DNA of 60,000 nucleotides from Cryptomeria japonica. Lineage: Eukaryota > Streptophyta > Pinopsida > Cupressales > Cupressaceae. Location of the stretch: NCBI RefSeq assembly GCF_030272615.1, contig NC_081406.1, forward strand, positions 168,786,361 to 168,846,360. Reading direction: 5' to 3'. This document shows positions 11,348 to 24,007 of this stretch, piece after piece (the stretch's first letter is position 1; each line of letters opens with the position of its first letter). The notes beneath the pieces are model-generated. The model saw only the letters and a list, made by a program, of their open reading frames with translations, was not told the origin of the DNA and searched no databases. A program made the position numbers and the translations under genes.

Positions 11348-12483
11348 TGTTGGAAACAAGGAACACTGAGAGAGAGGGTGAATCAGTGTTCTACAACTTT
11401 TAACTATATTAAACTAATCCTTCAACCACTTAATGCAAATTAATAAGAGAAAGATGAAAGAACATAAACCAAATAACCACAACACCTTAACACAAAGATT
11501 TTTATATGTCAAAACCCAATTAAGGTAAAAACCATGGTGGGGATGAACCCACAATATAAATATACTCTACAAGAGTAGAGAAATATTACAAAGGGGAATG
11601 CACGTGCATGCAGGTACACTGCCTAGAGCTCACTGCTCAAAAAAAACAAGGGCTACAACCTAAGGAAGACTCACTATCTTACAAATGAATTACAATAGAT
11701 CATTAAAGTACAATCATTAAAGTACATAAACTAAATAATAACATCTACAAATGCCAAATTATAGATCCGGTTAAGCACAATAATCAAAATTTCCACACTT
11801 ATCTCACTCTTCTCTATTCTACTATTATGCATTAATCCAGAGCATAAATCTCTAGCTTGCACATGTGTAACTACACACAATCAATTGCTAATAACTTTTT
11901 CATACCCAAAATGATCAACTGCATCGACCTTATATATCTGCAACACCAAATCATATTGGCTACATGTCGGCTCAAGAACATTTGACATATTGACCAAACA
12001 TGTATGAACTGTCGGTTGAATATGATCTTCAATACTTATGTGGACCAAAAAGAATTGTCAACGCACTTCCTACAAGTCATCTAAACATCCTCGAACACAA
12101 AAATAATCACTGAAATGGATCCACCAATTCCACACAATGATCAATCATACAAGTTGGCCATACTACACTATTCAACCCAAAAACCGGTATACCAAATCTT
12201 CAAACTAGCACAATACTTATCATCAGAGGCTAAGATCATGGAATAAGGTACTCTAGACATCTGTCAAGCTTCTCTTAGCTCTACAACACTAAATATTCAA
12301 CTGAAATGAGATACCAATCAATATACAAAACTCTGTTGGATGCTTTGTTCTAACTCACTAGACTTGACCAAATATACACTTAGACTTTTGGTATAAGAAA
12401 ATCAATCAATGCAGATAAAATCACTAACTAGAGTTGCCATCAATGATAACATCTGATGACCTATGCATTGTTTCTTTCCAACA
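11348..12483 (-). repeat. LTR copy 2 of a tandem LTR pair (1136 bp)
   Basis: The plus strand starts TGTTGGAAA and ends TTTCCAACA, a perfect 9-bp inverted repeat. The TATA (reverse complement CTTATATATCTG, near 11930) sets the minus orientation. It abuts copy 1 with no primer site or internal sequence between them. The flanks (AAAAT and AGAAC) do not give a target duplication. Confidence 0.75.
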
Positions 12484-12805
12484 AGAACAATAATCTTCAC
12501 CAAGTTGGCCATAAGAGAAAATGAAATATGTATGTATGCTTCTGATATAACTAGACCAAAATATGAAATGTACTCATCTTAAACTAGACCAAAAATGAAA
12601 CCCAACATGTAGATCATTGATCAAAATATGAAAGAGTTTTCTAGTAAACTCCAAAGAGAATATCTATACACAAACTTATTCGGATCAAAACATGAATGCA
12701 CTAGACCAACATCAAGCCAAAAAACAGCTTCCAGACCCAAATCTCTACTTCTGGTCAACTTTTAGATCAAAGGGGTCGACATCAATGACAAGATAAAGAC
12801 ACATT
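12484..12805. other. Unassigned 320-bp stretch
   Basis: No ORF. It contains GTCGACATCAATGACA (about 12776), a motif otherwise found near LTR starts in this window, so it may be the U3 of yet another minus-strand LTR. I could not find the rest. Confidence 0.35.
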
Positions 12806-13054
12806 TGTAACAAAACACACCACATAAGTCAAAGGGGAGAGGTTAATTAATCAAGATCTCAACATAATTTTCTTCTTATTGCTTAAACTTCAAAAAATAA
12901 TTAACTTATTACTACAATTATAAAATGTGAAATCATAAAGTACAATAAACACAACACTAGATCTACATGGAAAACCCTAACTAGGGAAAAACCCATGGTG
13001 AGAATCATACTCACATTATGAATAATGGATTATAATTATTATACTCAAGTCCAA

Positions 13055-13346
13055 CATGGGGGCTTTACTGGCTAGGCAATATTATATCACGTGCATTCAT
13101 ATTGGGGGGTTTAATATCCCAAAAATGAGGGTACAATATATTGCCTATCGGTGAAAGATTTTTAATTCAGGCTATGAAAAAATACAATACCTAGTGAAAA
13201 TAGAGTGGGCTTTTAATTCAAGTTGTGTATTAGGAGGGGGTGACAAAAAAAGAGTTTAGGGAAAAGTTTTTAAAAAGTAGGGGGATTCTTTAGTATTCCA
13301 TGAATGTACATGCTATAACCTAGGTTCACTAAGTGAAGCCCCCATG
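13055..13346. mobile_element. hAT-like MITE, copy 1 (292 bp)
   Basis: It begins CATGGGGGCTT and ends AAGCCCCCATG, with imperfect inverted similarity continuing about 40 bp inward (both arms reach ATTCAT). It is flanked by a perfect 8-bp duplication, AAGTCCAA, at 13047-13054 and 13347-13354. Eight-bp duplications are the hallmark of hAT transposons. No ORF. A second copy in opposite orientation lies at 24008-25384. Confidence 0.85.
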
Positions 13347-15642
13347 AAGTCCAAGGAGCTCACAACATGTTACTGGACTTGCAAGACTAAGGACCACAAC
13401 CTTAGGGCAAGATACAAATGTTAGCATTGTGTTGTCATTGATGTCAACCGGTATAGCATGGCAACCAGTATGAGAGATTGTTCATATAACTGTCATTGAT
13501 GTCAACCAGTAATGGTGTCATTGATGTCAACTAGTATAGCAGGTTACCAATATAGCTTGTCACCAGTAAGAAGAGAATTCCAACTAGCATTGTGGTCATT
13601 GGAGTCACCGGTACACAAGTTAGTGTTGGATTATGTTGAAGACATAAGTATTGAAGACCAATATGGAATGACAATCAGTAAGTGATGTGTTGGCAGTGTA
13701 TGGTTGCCAACTGGTAAGAATGTGACCAATTTGAATACAAGGTTGAACTAATGAAGAAGTGTAGAACTGGTATGCAAATGATGTCATCTAGCAGGACTCC
13801 CACCGAATGAAGAGGTTATCACAGGATGTTGATATGACCGACAAAGTTTGGACTGCTGCAAGTTAGTAAGGTAGATAAAGGGGATGTATGTCAGGTTATG
13901 TGCCAGATTGAATATATATCTTCTCTATAACAACAATGTCATATCAGTACAATGTCAGAAGCAGATGAGAAGGATCCACTCCCATAGGTAAGTGAAGCTT
14001 ATCCACAAATATGCATGGAATGCATCATAACCTTTTGGGACAAGATAAAAGAGTATAAGGTAGGTGAGTGAAGGCTCAATCAGAATGAACAAAGTAAAAC
14101 ATGAGGATGCCTTAGGTGCATTAAATCAGAGACTTGCATAGGTTAAGAAAAGTAGAAGGCATGATGAGTTACCGGTATAGAAAAGGGAGGATAAGTTTGT
14201 CACTTTGAAAAAATAGCTAAGAGGAGAACCAATCTAATGAAGATAAAGGTAAGGTTGAGCAGCTATAGATAGAGAGTATATTAGGAATGCAGATGGAGAT
14301 GGTTGAAGTTTGATGGAATGGTGTCATCAAGGTGCCTACTAGCAAGTACGTGAACTAGTAAGAGAGCAAAGAGGAAAAGTGGTGTGCTCCTATCTGATGA
14401 AGATGAGCATGTTGTGGTTTGGCAAGTGAAGTGACCGGACAAAGGTGTTCCACTGATAGAGTTGCAAAGTGCAAACTTGAAGGATGATCGGTTGATGTAT
14501 AACTGGCATGGTTAGTGAACCGGTAGTATGTTGGTCTGTGGATAAGCCTAAACTGACACAATAGCCTAAGAAGAGGTGGATGTTGAAAATTATGACATGT
14601 AGGAAATGGGTGTCATGCATGTTGTGGTCAGTGAAGTGTGAGTTGGTGAGGTAGTTGCTGACTGAGTCTGCATTTATGGTCCACCCTGAAAATCATGCAT
14701 GAGTTGCATAGGTTTGCAGCTTGAGATCAAACATATAGAGGAGATCCAGGATGTACTGATCAAGAAGATCATAGTAGGTGAAGGAAACCACATCATGCAT
14801 GATAATCGACAACACACAAGTCCGACATATCAGGATGTTGGTTTCCAAAAATAGAAGACATGTACTAGAAGGCATGACATTGGCAGTGATGTGCAAATAA
14901 TCATCTCTGAGACATGATCTGACTTGATTGAATATGATATGCCTTGTGAGTTGTGGAAGGAACCCTAGCGTGCCAAAAGTTTGAATGTCCATTTTGGTGG
15001 GATTGCTCACGTATAAATATGCAGGCTCAAGATCTAAGTGGTTGCTGCTATGAAGACCAACGAAGGAGGTTGAATGCTAGATGTCGGATGCAAGTGAAGG
15101 GTGCAGACAAAATAGTTTGAATGCTTAAGTGTAAAACCTTAAAGTGACTGAGAGAGTTGAAGGAAGAAACTGGTGAGGCTAAAGTGACTGGTAAGATGCA
15201 AAGAGTGTTGTAGTCAAGCAAACTGGTAGTGTTCAAACTAGTAAGAAGGTAGCAGAAAGGGAAGTAGTGTAGTGTGAGTGGTTGAGGAGATCTAGCTAAA
15301 GAACACTGCATGGTTTAACTAGCAAGTGGAGTAACCGGTAGTAGGTGTATGGTTTGACAGTTGATCCAACCGACAGAGTGAAGAGTACCAACGGTGGCTA
15401 GCAGAAGTGCATCTGAGTGAGTAGTAAATTGGCAAAGAAGAGGTAGAGTGAAAGAAAGAGAACTCAACCGGTAAGGTTGCAGTAGAGAGTGAAGGAGAGG
15501 AGGATTTGAGAACCAATAGAGAACAAAGAAGAAGAAGACCGGTTGAGAAGAGTAGAACTGGTAGAGTAAGTTGATTGTGAGAGGTTATAGAATTGATTTG
15601 TAACCGGGTATTAACTATTGTATTGTTTATAATCATTGTGAT

Positions 15643-17107
15643 TGATGAATAATGATGAACAGTAAATACCCAATAGATACTGAGAGGGTGGGGTGAATCA
15701 GTATGGACAAAAACTTCTTAAACAACTTAAACTGCAAAGACTGCACTAACTGGTAAACAATATCACCAATCCAAATCAAGGCACTATCGATAAAACACAG
15801 CATGACTATAAAAGACATAAACCGATAACATCTAGATCTTCTCAAAACCTAATATCTCATCTTCACTTCACCCATATGCTTAACCAAGTAATACATCAGA
15901 AATACAATGACCATTGGATCAGCTTGCATTACTACTTAATAGAAAACACTAAAACATCACATGAAAAAGCATCACACATAACACACTGATTTTTCATGTG
16001 GAAACCCAACTGGGAAAAACCACGATGGGGATGAATACCCACAAGTTGTTCTTGAACTCTTCTAAAGTTCACTATGTTAGGAGCCTAGTCTGGTTAAAGA
16101 CTTTACAACTGGTTTTGCTAGGAACCGATCCTGCTAGGGATAACCCAGTTAAAGGATGGCTAAATACTTGATTAGAGGTTAAAACCCTGTTAAAGGTTGC
16201 CTTGTAAGAGGATTTGAATAACTCAATGATTTTGAGTCACCCTGTTAAAGGATTTACAAAAAGCCTATTAAAGCTACCCAATAAAAGGATTTTCCATTTG
16301 CTGAAATGGTTAGAAATCAACAGGTAATACACTGATCTGATAACAACACTTAATGCCAAGGCAGATCTACTTCAGTTTCTTTACATCTGTAATCACACTC
16401 TACAAATCTCTGCATACTCATTTGGTCTGGCAAGAATCACCTCACATACATTCATTTGCCAACAACTTCAAATAAAAATCATCATCGACCTTATAGACAA
16501 CAATTAGTTCGGTGGCCAAAACCTATAAACCTAAGCATCTAGGTTAACAATATAGTCGGTCCAATCTTGGCTGTTTAAACACATTACATAGGGTAAAACA
16601 ATCTTGAACAAATCTCAAGACATTCTCCATTGTCCATTCTTCACCACTTCTAGAAGGTGATAACCCATCACACGCTCTCCACCATTTACTAAGATTTTGC
16701 ACATTCCCAAGGTAGATAGAATCAATCTTCTTCATGCAAGATCCTCAAGGAGATCCTTCACATGCACAAGGCTGATGTGGCAACATGATCTAATCTTCAT
16801 TTCAATGCTAACTCATCACAAGATGTGGTCGATCGAATCACACAGACTTGGAGTGCATCAACCGGAAACCTTGAAGCTGAGACTACCAACCGGTAGTCAT
16901 ATCAAATGAAACCTTGATACAAACTTTGCATATATCGGTTCACACTCCAACATACCGGTTCCCTTTTTTCATATACTGGTTCATACCATCATATTGGTTC
17001 ACTTGTGAGTTTGCTTACTTCAATATACCGGTTCATTCTTCATCATATTGACATCAATGAAAACATACAATCCCATCATGTCATCAAACTCTACACATAT
17101 GCCAACA
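15643..17107 (-). repeat. 3' LTR of copia-1 (1465 bp)
   Basis: Plus-strand ends are TGATGAATAATG and ATGCCAACA. In element orientation the LTR runs TGTTGGCAT...ATTCATCA, so terminal inverted repeats are nearly absent apart from TG/CA. It holds a block of degenerate CCTGTTAAAGGAT-type units (about 16090-16300), one stretch of which is missing from the other LTR. Confidence 0.9.
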
Positions 17108-17122
17108 ATCTCCCCCTTTGGC
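17108..17122 (-). promoter_or_regulatory. Polypurine tract of copia-1
   Basis: The plus strand reads ATCTCCCCCTTTGGC, so the element strand reads GCCAAAGGGGGAGAT, directly against the LTR start. CATTGATGGCAA lies just beyond it. Confidence 0.9.
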
Positions 17123-17356
17123 ATTGATGGCAATACACAAAGATATCTCTACATATTCTTCCATATTATATGTCTTCAATACTATAGATATATTCCCTGC
17201 TTCACATTTTCTCCCCCTTTGACAACAATGCCAAAGTGGAGGCATAAACATCCATGATCTACTATGTTGCTCCCCTTGAGGAGTAGCATCCTTCAACACA
17301 TCAATCCTAAAAAAGATTTGACAATGCAATACCTAACTGATGTGGAGCACATACCT

Positions 17357-20300
17357 TTAGTTCACCTCTTGAAGGGGAAACACCCCTAATTCACCTCTTA
17401 AATAGGTAAATGTAGCCTTCGGTAGAGGCTTAGTGAATATATTTGCTAACTTCTCTTTACTGGAAACATGTTCCAATACAACCTCTTTGTTCTAAACTTT
17501 CTCCCTCAAGAAATGATACTTGAGCTCGAAGTGCTTGGTTCTAGCATGCAATACCGAATTCTTGGAAATATTAATTGCACTTATGTTATCACAAAATATA
17601 CTCACCAGTTCAAATACAGGGACTTTGAAACCACTTAATACATGTTTCATCCAAATTGTTTGAGTGTAGTTCATAAATACTGCTACATATTTTTGCTTCT
17701 GTTGTGGACTGAGAGATACAACTCAGCTTCTTGCTCATCCATGAGACTAGTCTACCATATAGAAAGAATGCACCACTGGTTGTGCTCTTTCGATCATCCA
17801 CATTACCAGCCCAATCGGCATCAGTAAACACTTTGAGATTGAAATCATTATTGTATGGATACCACAATTCATAATCTATAGTTCCCTTCAGATATCTAAG
17901 AATCTGCTTGACTGCTACCAAGTGGGATTCTCTTGGACTTTTCTAGAAGCGTGCAGCAATGCCCACTGCATGTGCAATATCTGGTCTGCTATGTACAACA
18001 TAGTACAACTTACCAATCATTGACTAGTATTTCTTCTCATTCACCAATGTTGAGTCATCTTCTTTTGACAATTTACAACTATTCATCATCGGTGTACCAT
18101 CCAATTTGCTGTCTTCCATGCCAAAGGTCTTCAACACCTCTTTGACATACTTGGACTGAGTGATAAAGATACCATCTTTCATTTGTTGAATCTGTAGTCC
18201 AATGAAGAACTTAATCTCTCTGATTAGTGACATCTTGAATTCCTTCTTCATTTCATCTGCAAATGTATGGCTCATCTTGTCATCTCCACCAAAAATGATG
18301 TCATCAACAAACACTTCACAAATCAAAATCTGATCTCCTTCTGTCTTCAGATAGATATTGTTATCTTCACTTGTTCTTTCAAATCCAATCTTCACAAGAT
18401 GGGAGTGTAAATGTTCATACCATGCTCTAGGTGTTTGATTCAATCCATACAAGGCTTTATATAGCCTACACACCCTATCACTTTCCTCTGATAGGGAAAA
18501 CCCATCTGGTTTCTCTATATACACTTCCTCTTCAAGTATTCCATTCAGGAATACAGATTTCACATCCATCTTATACACTTTGAATCCCTTGAAGGTTTCA
18601 TATGCAAGTAGCATTCAAACTCCTTCCAATATAGCTACTAGAGCAAAGGTTTCTCCATAGTCTTCTCCTTCTTGAGCATATCCCTTACATACCAATCTTG
18701 CTTTGTTTCTTACCATTGTGCCATCTTCATTCAGCTTGTTTCTAAAAACCCATTTGGTGCCAATAACATTTTTGTGCTCAGGCTTGGGTACCAAAGACCA
18801 TGTACCATTATTTTCTATTTGGTCAAGTTCCTCTTCCATAGCCTTAATCCAGTCTTCATCTTTGTGTGCCTCTTTAAATGTTTTGGGCTCAAATTCAAAA
18901 ATCATGCAAGAATTCTCTCTGACCTTTCTTCTTGTAAGTATTCCTGCATCCTTATCTCCTATGATATGCTTTGGATCATGATGCAGCTTTACATACCTAG
19001 GAATGATCTTAACTGATTCCTCTTTCTTTTCCTCTTCATCCTCATCTTCATCAGCATCTACTGGTGTAGGAGAATTGTTACTTGTACTTAGTTGTTTTGC
19101 AACCAGTTCCCAGAAGGTTACATCTGGTTCATCTACCACTCGCTCGCTGCTAGTTTCCTCAAGTTTCTCAAAGGTTTCATCAACTCTAACATTGATACTT
19201 TCAACAATTCTCTGAGTCCTATTGTTAAAACACTTGAGATCTTTTCTCTTGGTGGAATACCTTAGGAATATTCCCTCATCACATTTTGCATCAAACTTGC
19301 TCTGGTATTCACTTCTCTTGATATAACACTTGCTACCAAACACTCTAAAGTATCTTACTACTAGAGTCTTACTAGTCCAATACTCATAAGGATTTTTATC
19401 CTTACCTTTCTTGATGAGTATCTAGTTCATAGTGTAGACTGCAATGGTCACTACTTCTCTCCAAAAAGTGTGAGCAACCTTCCCTTGAATCAACATCATT
19501 CTAGTAGCTTCAACTACAGTCTGGTTGTTCCTTTCTGCTAGGCCATTCTACTGTGGAGTTTGGGGGGAAGACAAATGCCTCTTGATGCCATTCTCTTCAC
19601 AGTACTTATTGAATTTACTAGAAGTGAACTCACCTCTTTGGTCAGTTCTAAGGCATTTAATCCTCTTACCGCTTTCCTTTTCAACTAGTGCTCTGAAGGC
19701 TTTAAACTTTTCAAAAGCTTCAGACTTGTCTTTCAAGAATGTGACCCGCATCATTCTTGAGCAATCATCAGTAAGAATCATAAAGTACCTATCTCCCTAA
19801 ACCCTCCTAGTTTTCATAGGACCACACAAATCAGTGTGCACAAGATCAAGTAAATTATCTGCTATGAAAGATTTACCTTTGAAGGTTGAGGAAGACATTT
19901 TCCCCAATTGACATTCTCTGCACAAAGGATTCTCTGGTTCGTTCAGCACAGGCAATCCTCTAACTGCCTTGATCTTACTGGCCTTCACAATATTATCAAA
20001 ATTTACATGGCAGAGTCTCCTATGCCATATCCAACTGTCATCAAACTTAGCCATTAGACATTGACTAATATTTGTATTTAATTGAAATAAGTTACCTTTG
20101 GTTTGCATACCGGTGGCCATCAGTTCACAACTCTTTCCTTTTATTTTGCACACTCCATCTTTGAATTCCAGAGTGAGTCCTTTATCATTCAGTTGGGCAA
20201 CACTCAAAAGGTTATTCCTGAGACCTTCTACCCAATACACATTATCAACACTTCTTTTTCCATTTAGAGAGATGGACCCTTTGCCTTTTACCATACATGG

Positions 20301-21440
20301 TGCATCATTACCAAATTGGACTACACCTCCATCATACTCTTCCAAAGACAAAAACTTCCTTCGATCACCAGTCATGTGGTGAGAACATCCACTATCAATA
20401 ATCCACTCATTAGAATTATCAAAGTGAAAGAAAAGAGCCTTCTTGTCTGATACATCTTCCTTAATAGCTACAAACACTATGTCTTATCTTTCTTCATCTT
20501 CTGATTCATCATTAGTGACACCTTCATCAACTGCAACAAGACAATTTCTCCTATTTCCTCCTTTGAACTTTTTAAACTTCTTTGGTTTTTCCTTATTATC
20601 ACTATTGGGACAGTTTATAGCAATGTGTCCTATCCTATTGCAAGAAATTTTTTTCAAATGGAGCTTACCTCTATATTTTCCAGTTCCCTTAGGAAGTCTC
20701 TTGGCAAGAAGAGCTTCAAACTCCATCAGGATCTCCTCATCATCCATATCCCTGCTTTGTCTGGGTTCACAGCTAGTACCAACCTCTTTTCCCTTTCTAG
20801 ATAGTGTAGTAGATGCTCTAAAGGCTAATTCAGTCTTCTGAACACTTCCATCATAATTGTTCATCTCATATGCAGTCAACTTAGCAATGATGGAGTCAAG
20901 GGATACCTTTGTATTGTCAATAGATCTCAACTCCTAAATAGCAGCAACCCTTATTGCATAGACCAATAATAAGGATCTCAAAACTTTGCTAACAATGGTG
21001 GGATCATCTATTTTGCCTCCTGCACTCTTGATGTCTCCTACAATAGTTTTATTTCTTATCCCATATTGTTGAATGATCTCTCCTTCAACCATCCACATAT
21101 CTTCAAATTTTCCTCTAAGGCTCTCTTCCTTAGCTTTCTTCACATGCTCATCACCACCATAGATAGTCTCTAGAGTATCCCATACATCTTTGGGATTGTC
21201 TTTATCCTGAACATCTATAAACGCAATATTAGATAGACTGTTGATAAGAGCTTCCATGACTTGCCCATTCTCATGAATTTCTCTTCTTTGATAATTAGTG
21301 AGAGTACCAGTAGGGATGACATAAGTATTCTCAACATAGTTCCAATGTTGAGCACCCATGCTTTTAATATAGATCTTCATTTTGTCCTTCCATATCTTAA
21401 AGTTATCTCTGTTGAACTTAGGACCTTCCCTCTTCATCAT
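17357..21440 (-). pseudogene. Ty1/copia gag-pol polyprotein of copia-1
   Basis: One minus-strand frame carries Gag (21440-20484; knuckle CNRIGHIAINC lacks its first Cys), protease (WIIDSGCSHHMTGD near 20390), integrase zinc finger (WHRRLCH, CRECQLGKM) and the DLVHTDLCGP and RTDQRGEF acid motifs. RT follows with WVFRNKLNEDGT, KMDVKSVFLNG and FVDD (Phe for the usual Tyr), then RNase H with TDADWAG. A frameshift near 17610-17670 precedes the C-terminal part (CDNISAI, ARTKHFELKYHFLRE), and the frame ends TAA at 17357. Stops before the shift are TAG at 20934, 19797, 19548, 19422, 18024 and 17943, TAA at 20484 and TGA at 18615; another TAG lies at 17492. Several interrupt well-conserved sites, for example the TPQ.NG integrase motif. 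Confidence 0.92.
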
Positions 21441-21497
21441 TAGAATAGGATCTTTTCCTCAAGCAGTTAAGCTTATAACACAGAGGACCTAGAGGGT

Positions 21498-21509
21498 GCT
21501 CTGATACCA
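21498..21509 (-). promoter_or_regulatory. tRNA-iMet primer binding site of copia-1
   Basis: The element strand reads TGGTATCAGAGC, the standard plant primer site complementary to the 3' end of initiator methionine tRNA, two bases after the 5' LTR. Confidence 0.93.
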
Positions 21510-21511
21510 AT

Positions 21512-22926
21512 TGATGAATAATGATGAGCAGTAAATAGCCAACAAATACTGAGAGGGGGGGGTGAATCAGTATGGACAAAAACTTCTTAAACAACTGAAA
21601 CTGCAAAGACTGCACTAACTGGTAAACAATATCACCAATCTAAATCAAGGCACTACTGGTAAAACACAGTATGACTGTAAAAGACATAAACTGATAACAT
21701 CTAGATCTTCTCAAAACCTAATATCTCATCTCAACTTCACTCATATGCTTAAGCAAGTAATACATCAGAAATACAATGACCATTGGATCATCTTGCATTA
21801 CTGCTTAACAGAAAACACTAAAACATCACATGAAAAAGCATCACACATAACACACTGATTTTTCACGTGGAAACCCAACTTGGAAAAACCATGACGAGAA
21901 TGAATACCCACAAGTTGTTCTTAAACTCTTCTGAAGTTCTCTCTATTAGGAGCCTAGTCCGGTTAAAGACTTTACAACTGGTTGTGCTAGGAACCAATCT
22001 TGCTAGGGATTACCTGATTAAGGCGTGGCTAAATACCCGATTAGAGGTTAAAACCCTATTAAAGGTTACCTTGTAAGAGAATTTGAAGAACTCAATGATT
22101 TTGAGTCACCCTGTTTTTGCTGAATTGGTTAGAAATCAATATGTAATACACTGCTCTGATAATAGCAGTTAATGCCAAGGCAGATCCACTTCAGTTTCTT
22201 TACATCTGCAATTAGACTCTGCAAATCTCTTCTTACTCCTTTGGCTTGGTAAGAATCACCTCACATACATTCATTTACCAATAACTTCAAATAAAAATCA
22301 TCATCAACCTTATAGACAACAATTAGGTTGGTGGAAAAAACCTAAAACCCTAAGCATCTAGGTTAACAATACAGTCGGTCCAATCCTGGCCGTTTAAACA
22401 CATTACATAGGGTAAAACAATCTTGAAAAAATCTCAATATGTTCTCCATCATCTGTTCTTCACCACTTCTAGAAGCTGATAACCCATCATGCGCTCTCCA
22501 CCATTTACTAAGATTTTGCACATTCCCGAGGTAGATAGAATCAATCTTCTTCATGCAAGATCCTCAAGGAGATCCTTCACGTGCACAAGGCTAATGTGGC
22601 AACGCGATCTAATCTTCATTTCAATGCTAACTCATCACATGATGTCGTCGGTCGAATCACATAGACTTGGAATGCATCAACCAGAAACCCTGAAGCTGAG
22701 ACTACCAACCACTAGTCATATCAAATAAAACCTCAATACAAACTTTGCATATACCAGTTCATACTCCAACATACTGGTTCACTTTTTGCATATATCGGTT
22801 CATACCATCATACCGGTTCATTTGCCAGTTTGTTTACTTTAATATACTAGTTCATACTTCAACATATTGACATCAATGACAACATACAATCCCATCATGT
22901 CATCAAACTCTGCACATATGCCAACA
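21512..22926 (-). repeat. 5' LTR of copia-1 (1415 bp)
   Basis: Aligns over its full length with 15643-17107 and shares both ends. It lacks about 50 bp of the CCTGTTAAAGG repeat block present in the other LTR (junction near 22112). GACATCAATGACAACA lies near 22868, about 50 bp from the LTR start in element orientation. Confidence 0.9.
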
Positions 22927-24007
22927 GTGATCACTGAGTTGGAGCTTGGTGCTCCTTGGGTTGGTGCCCTAAACATTATTACAACTATTTATTGTGAGGC
23001 TGGATTGAAGAAGTAAACTCCAACAATATTTCTGACTGAGGTTTTTCCCATGTTGGGTTTTCCTCGTATATCTAGTGTTATGTGATATTCCTTTTGTGTC
23101 TTCCTACATTTGAGTCATCTCCCTATCTCACTGGTATATCCACCTTGTGTTAGATTTTCTAACCGGTACACATAGTCAAGGTTTGATAAGGCTTAAGTTT
23201 GGAAACCACTGATTCACCCCCCCTCTCAGTGGCATCTTATGTTCTACAACAAAGGACTTGAATTACTAAAATTCACTATCTCAGAGCAAGATATGAATGA
23301 CTACATAACTACCAAAAGGAACACATCTTCTTTTGGTAGGTACAAGGAATAAGTGAATTGAAATGAACAAGATCTCCTGATCATGAAATTGTCCTTAAAC
23401 CAATGTGTCAAGCAACCAATATCATTGAAAACACATTTGACATCAACCATTATTGTAAAACACTATGATACTAAAGATGTCATCATCAACGATCTTCACA
23501 AACTAAGTTTTGTACCAAAACTGCATGCATATCATTCATGTCTACTTCACATCAATTCACACGCATTCCATACCTCAATTCATACATATGCACATCTATA
23601 TATACAATATTACTCATTAAAATCCTATTTAAGGGTCGGTCATAGATAAAATAAATAATATTACATAAATGCGGCTACCCAGACCGATAAAATCCATGAT
23701 TGTCCATTATAGGAGATAAAGGGGACACAAACACATCATAATGCATCCTTCTAATTTTATTCCAATGAACCACACATGCTAACACCTCCTACAAAGTTAG
23801 CATCAAATAAAACATATAGATAAAGAATAAAGGACATTACTTGATCAACCCAAACACATCCTCCAATGCAAAATACTAAATGTGGATCTACACACACCAA
23901 GGTGAGACCCATATCAACATACAAAATCAGCCTCCAAAGCATATCCAAACCAAAAGAGAATGATCCAAATAAGACACACCATCTCAATCAACCAGAGACG
24001 AAAATAG

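Larger units (their letters stand above)
15643..22926 (-). mobile_element. Complete Ty1/copia element, decayed (copia-1, 7284 bp)
   Basis: Two LTRs (15643-17107 and 21512-22926), primer site, gag-pol frame and polypurine tract are all present in the correct minus-strand order. GTGAT is duplicated at 15638-15642 and 22927-22931. It sits inside solo LTR C. The polyprotein order is gag, protease, integrase, RT, RNase H, the copia order. At least nine stops and one frameshift make it non-functional. In the first 220 bases the LTRs differ at about 15 sites by hand count, plus a 50-bp-scale indel further in, so the insertion is old. Confidence 0.93.
13419..23248 (+). mobile_element. Solo LTR C (about 2.5 kb), split by a nested copia element
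   Basis: The left part is 13419-15642 and the right part 22932-23248; the nested copia with its duplicated GTGAT lies between. Outer ends are TGTTAG and TTCTACA. The 5-bp ACAAA occurs on both sides (13414-13418 and 23249-23253), supporting a single insertion. Landmarks in order are three copies of GTCATTGATGTCAAC in the first 120 bp, a TATA-like GTATAAATATGC near 15011, GGTTTTTCCCATGTTGGG near 23040, and ATTCACCCCCCCTCTCAGT near 23211. No primer site or coding sequence belongs to it, so it is a solo LTR. The right part resembles the end of solo LTR M (41705-43140). The ORFs inside are short and unrecognised. Confidence 0.75.

Noticed and set aside
14355-15845. Series of minus-strand ORFs of 60-105 codons
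   Set aside because: They lie on the antisense of solo LTR C and the edge of the copia-1 LTR and have no domain features.
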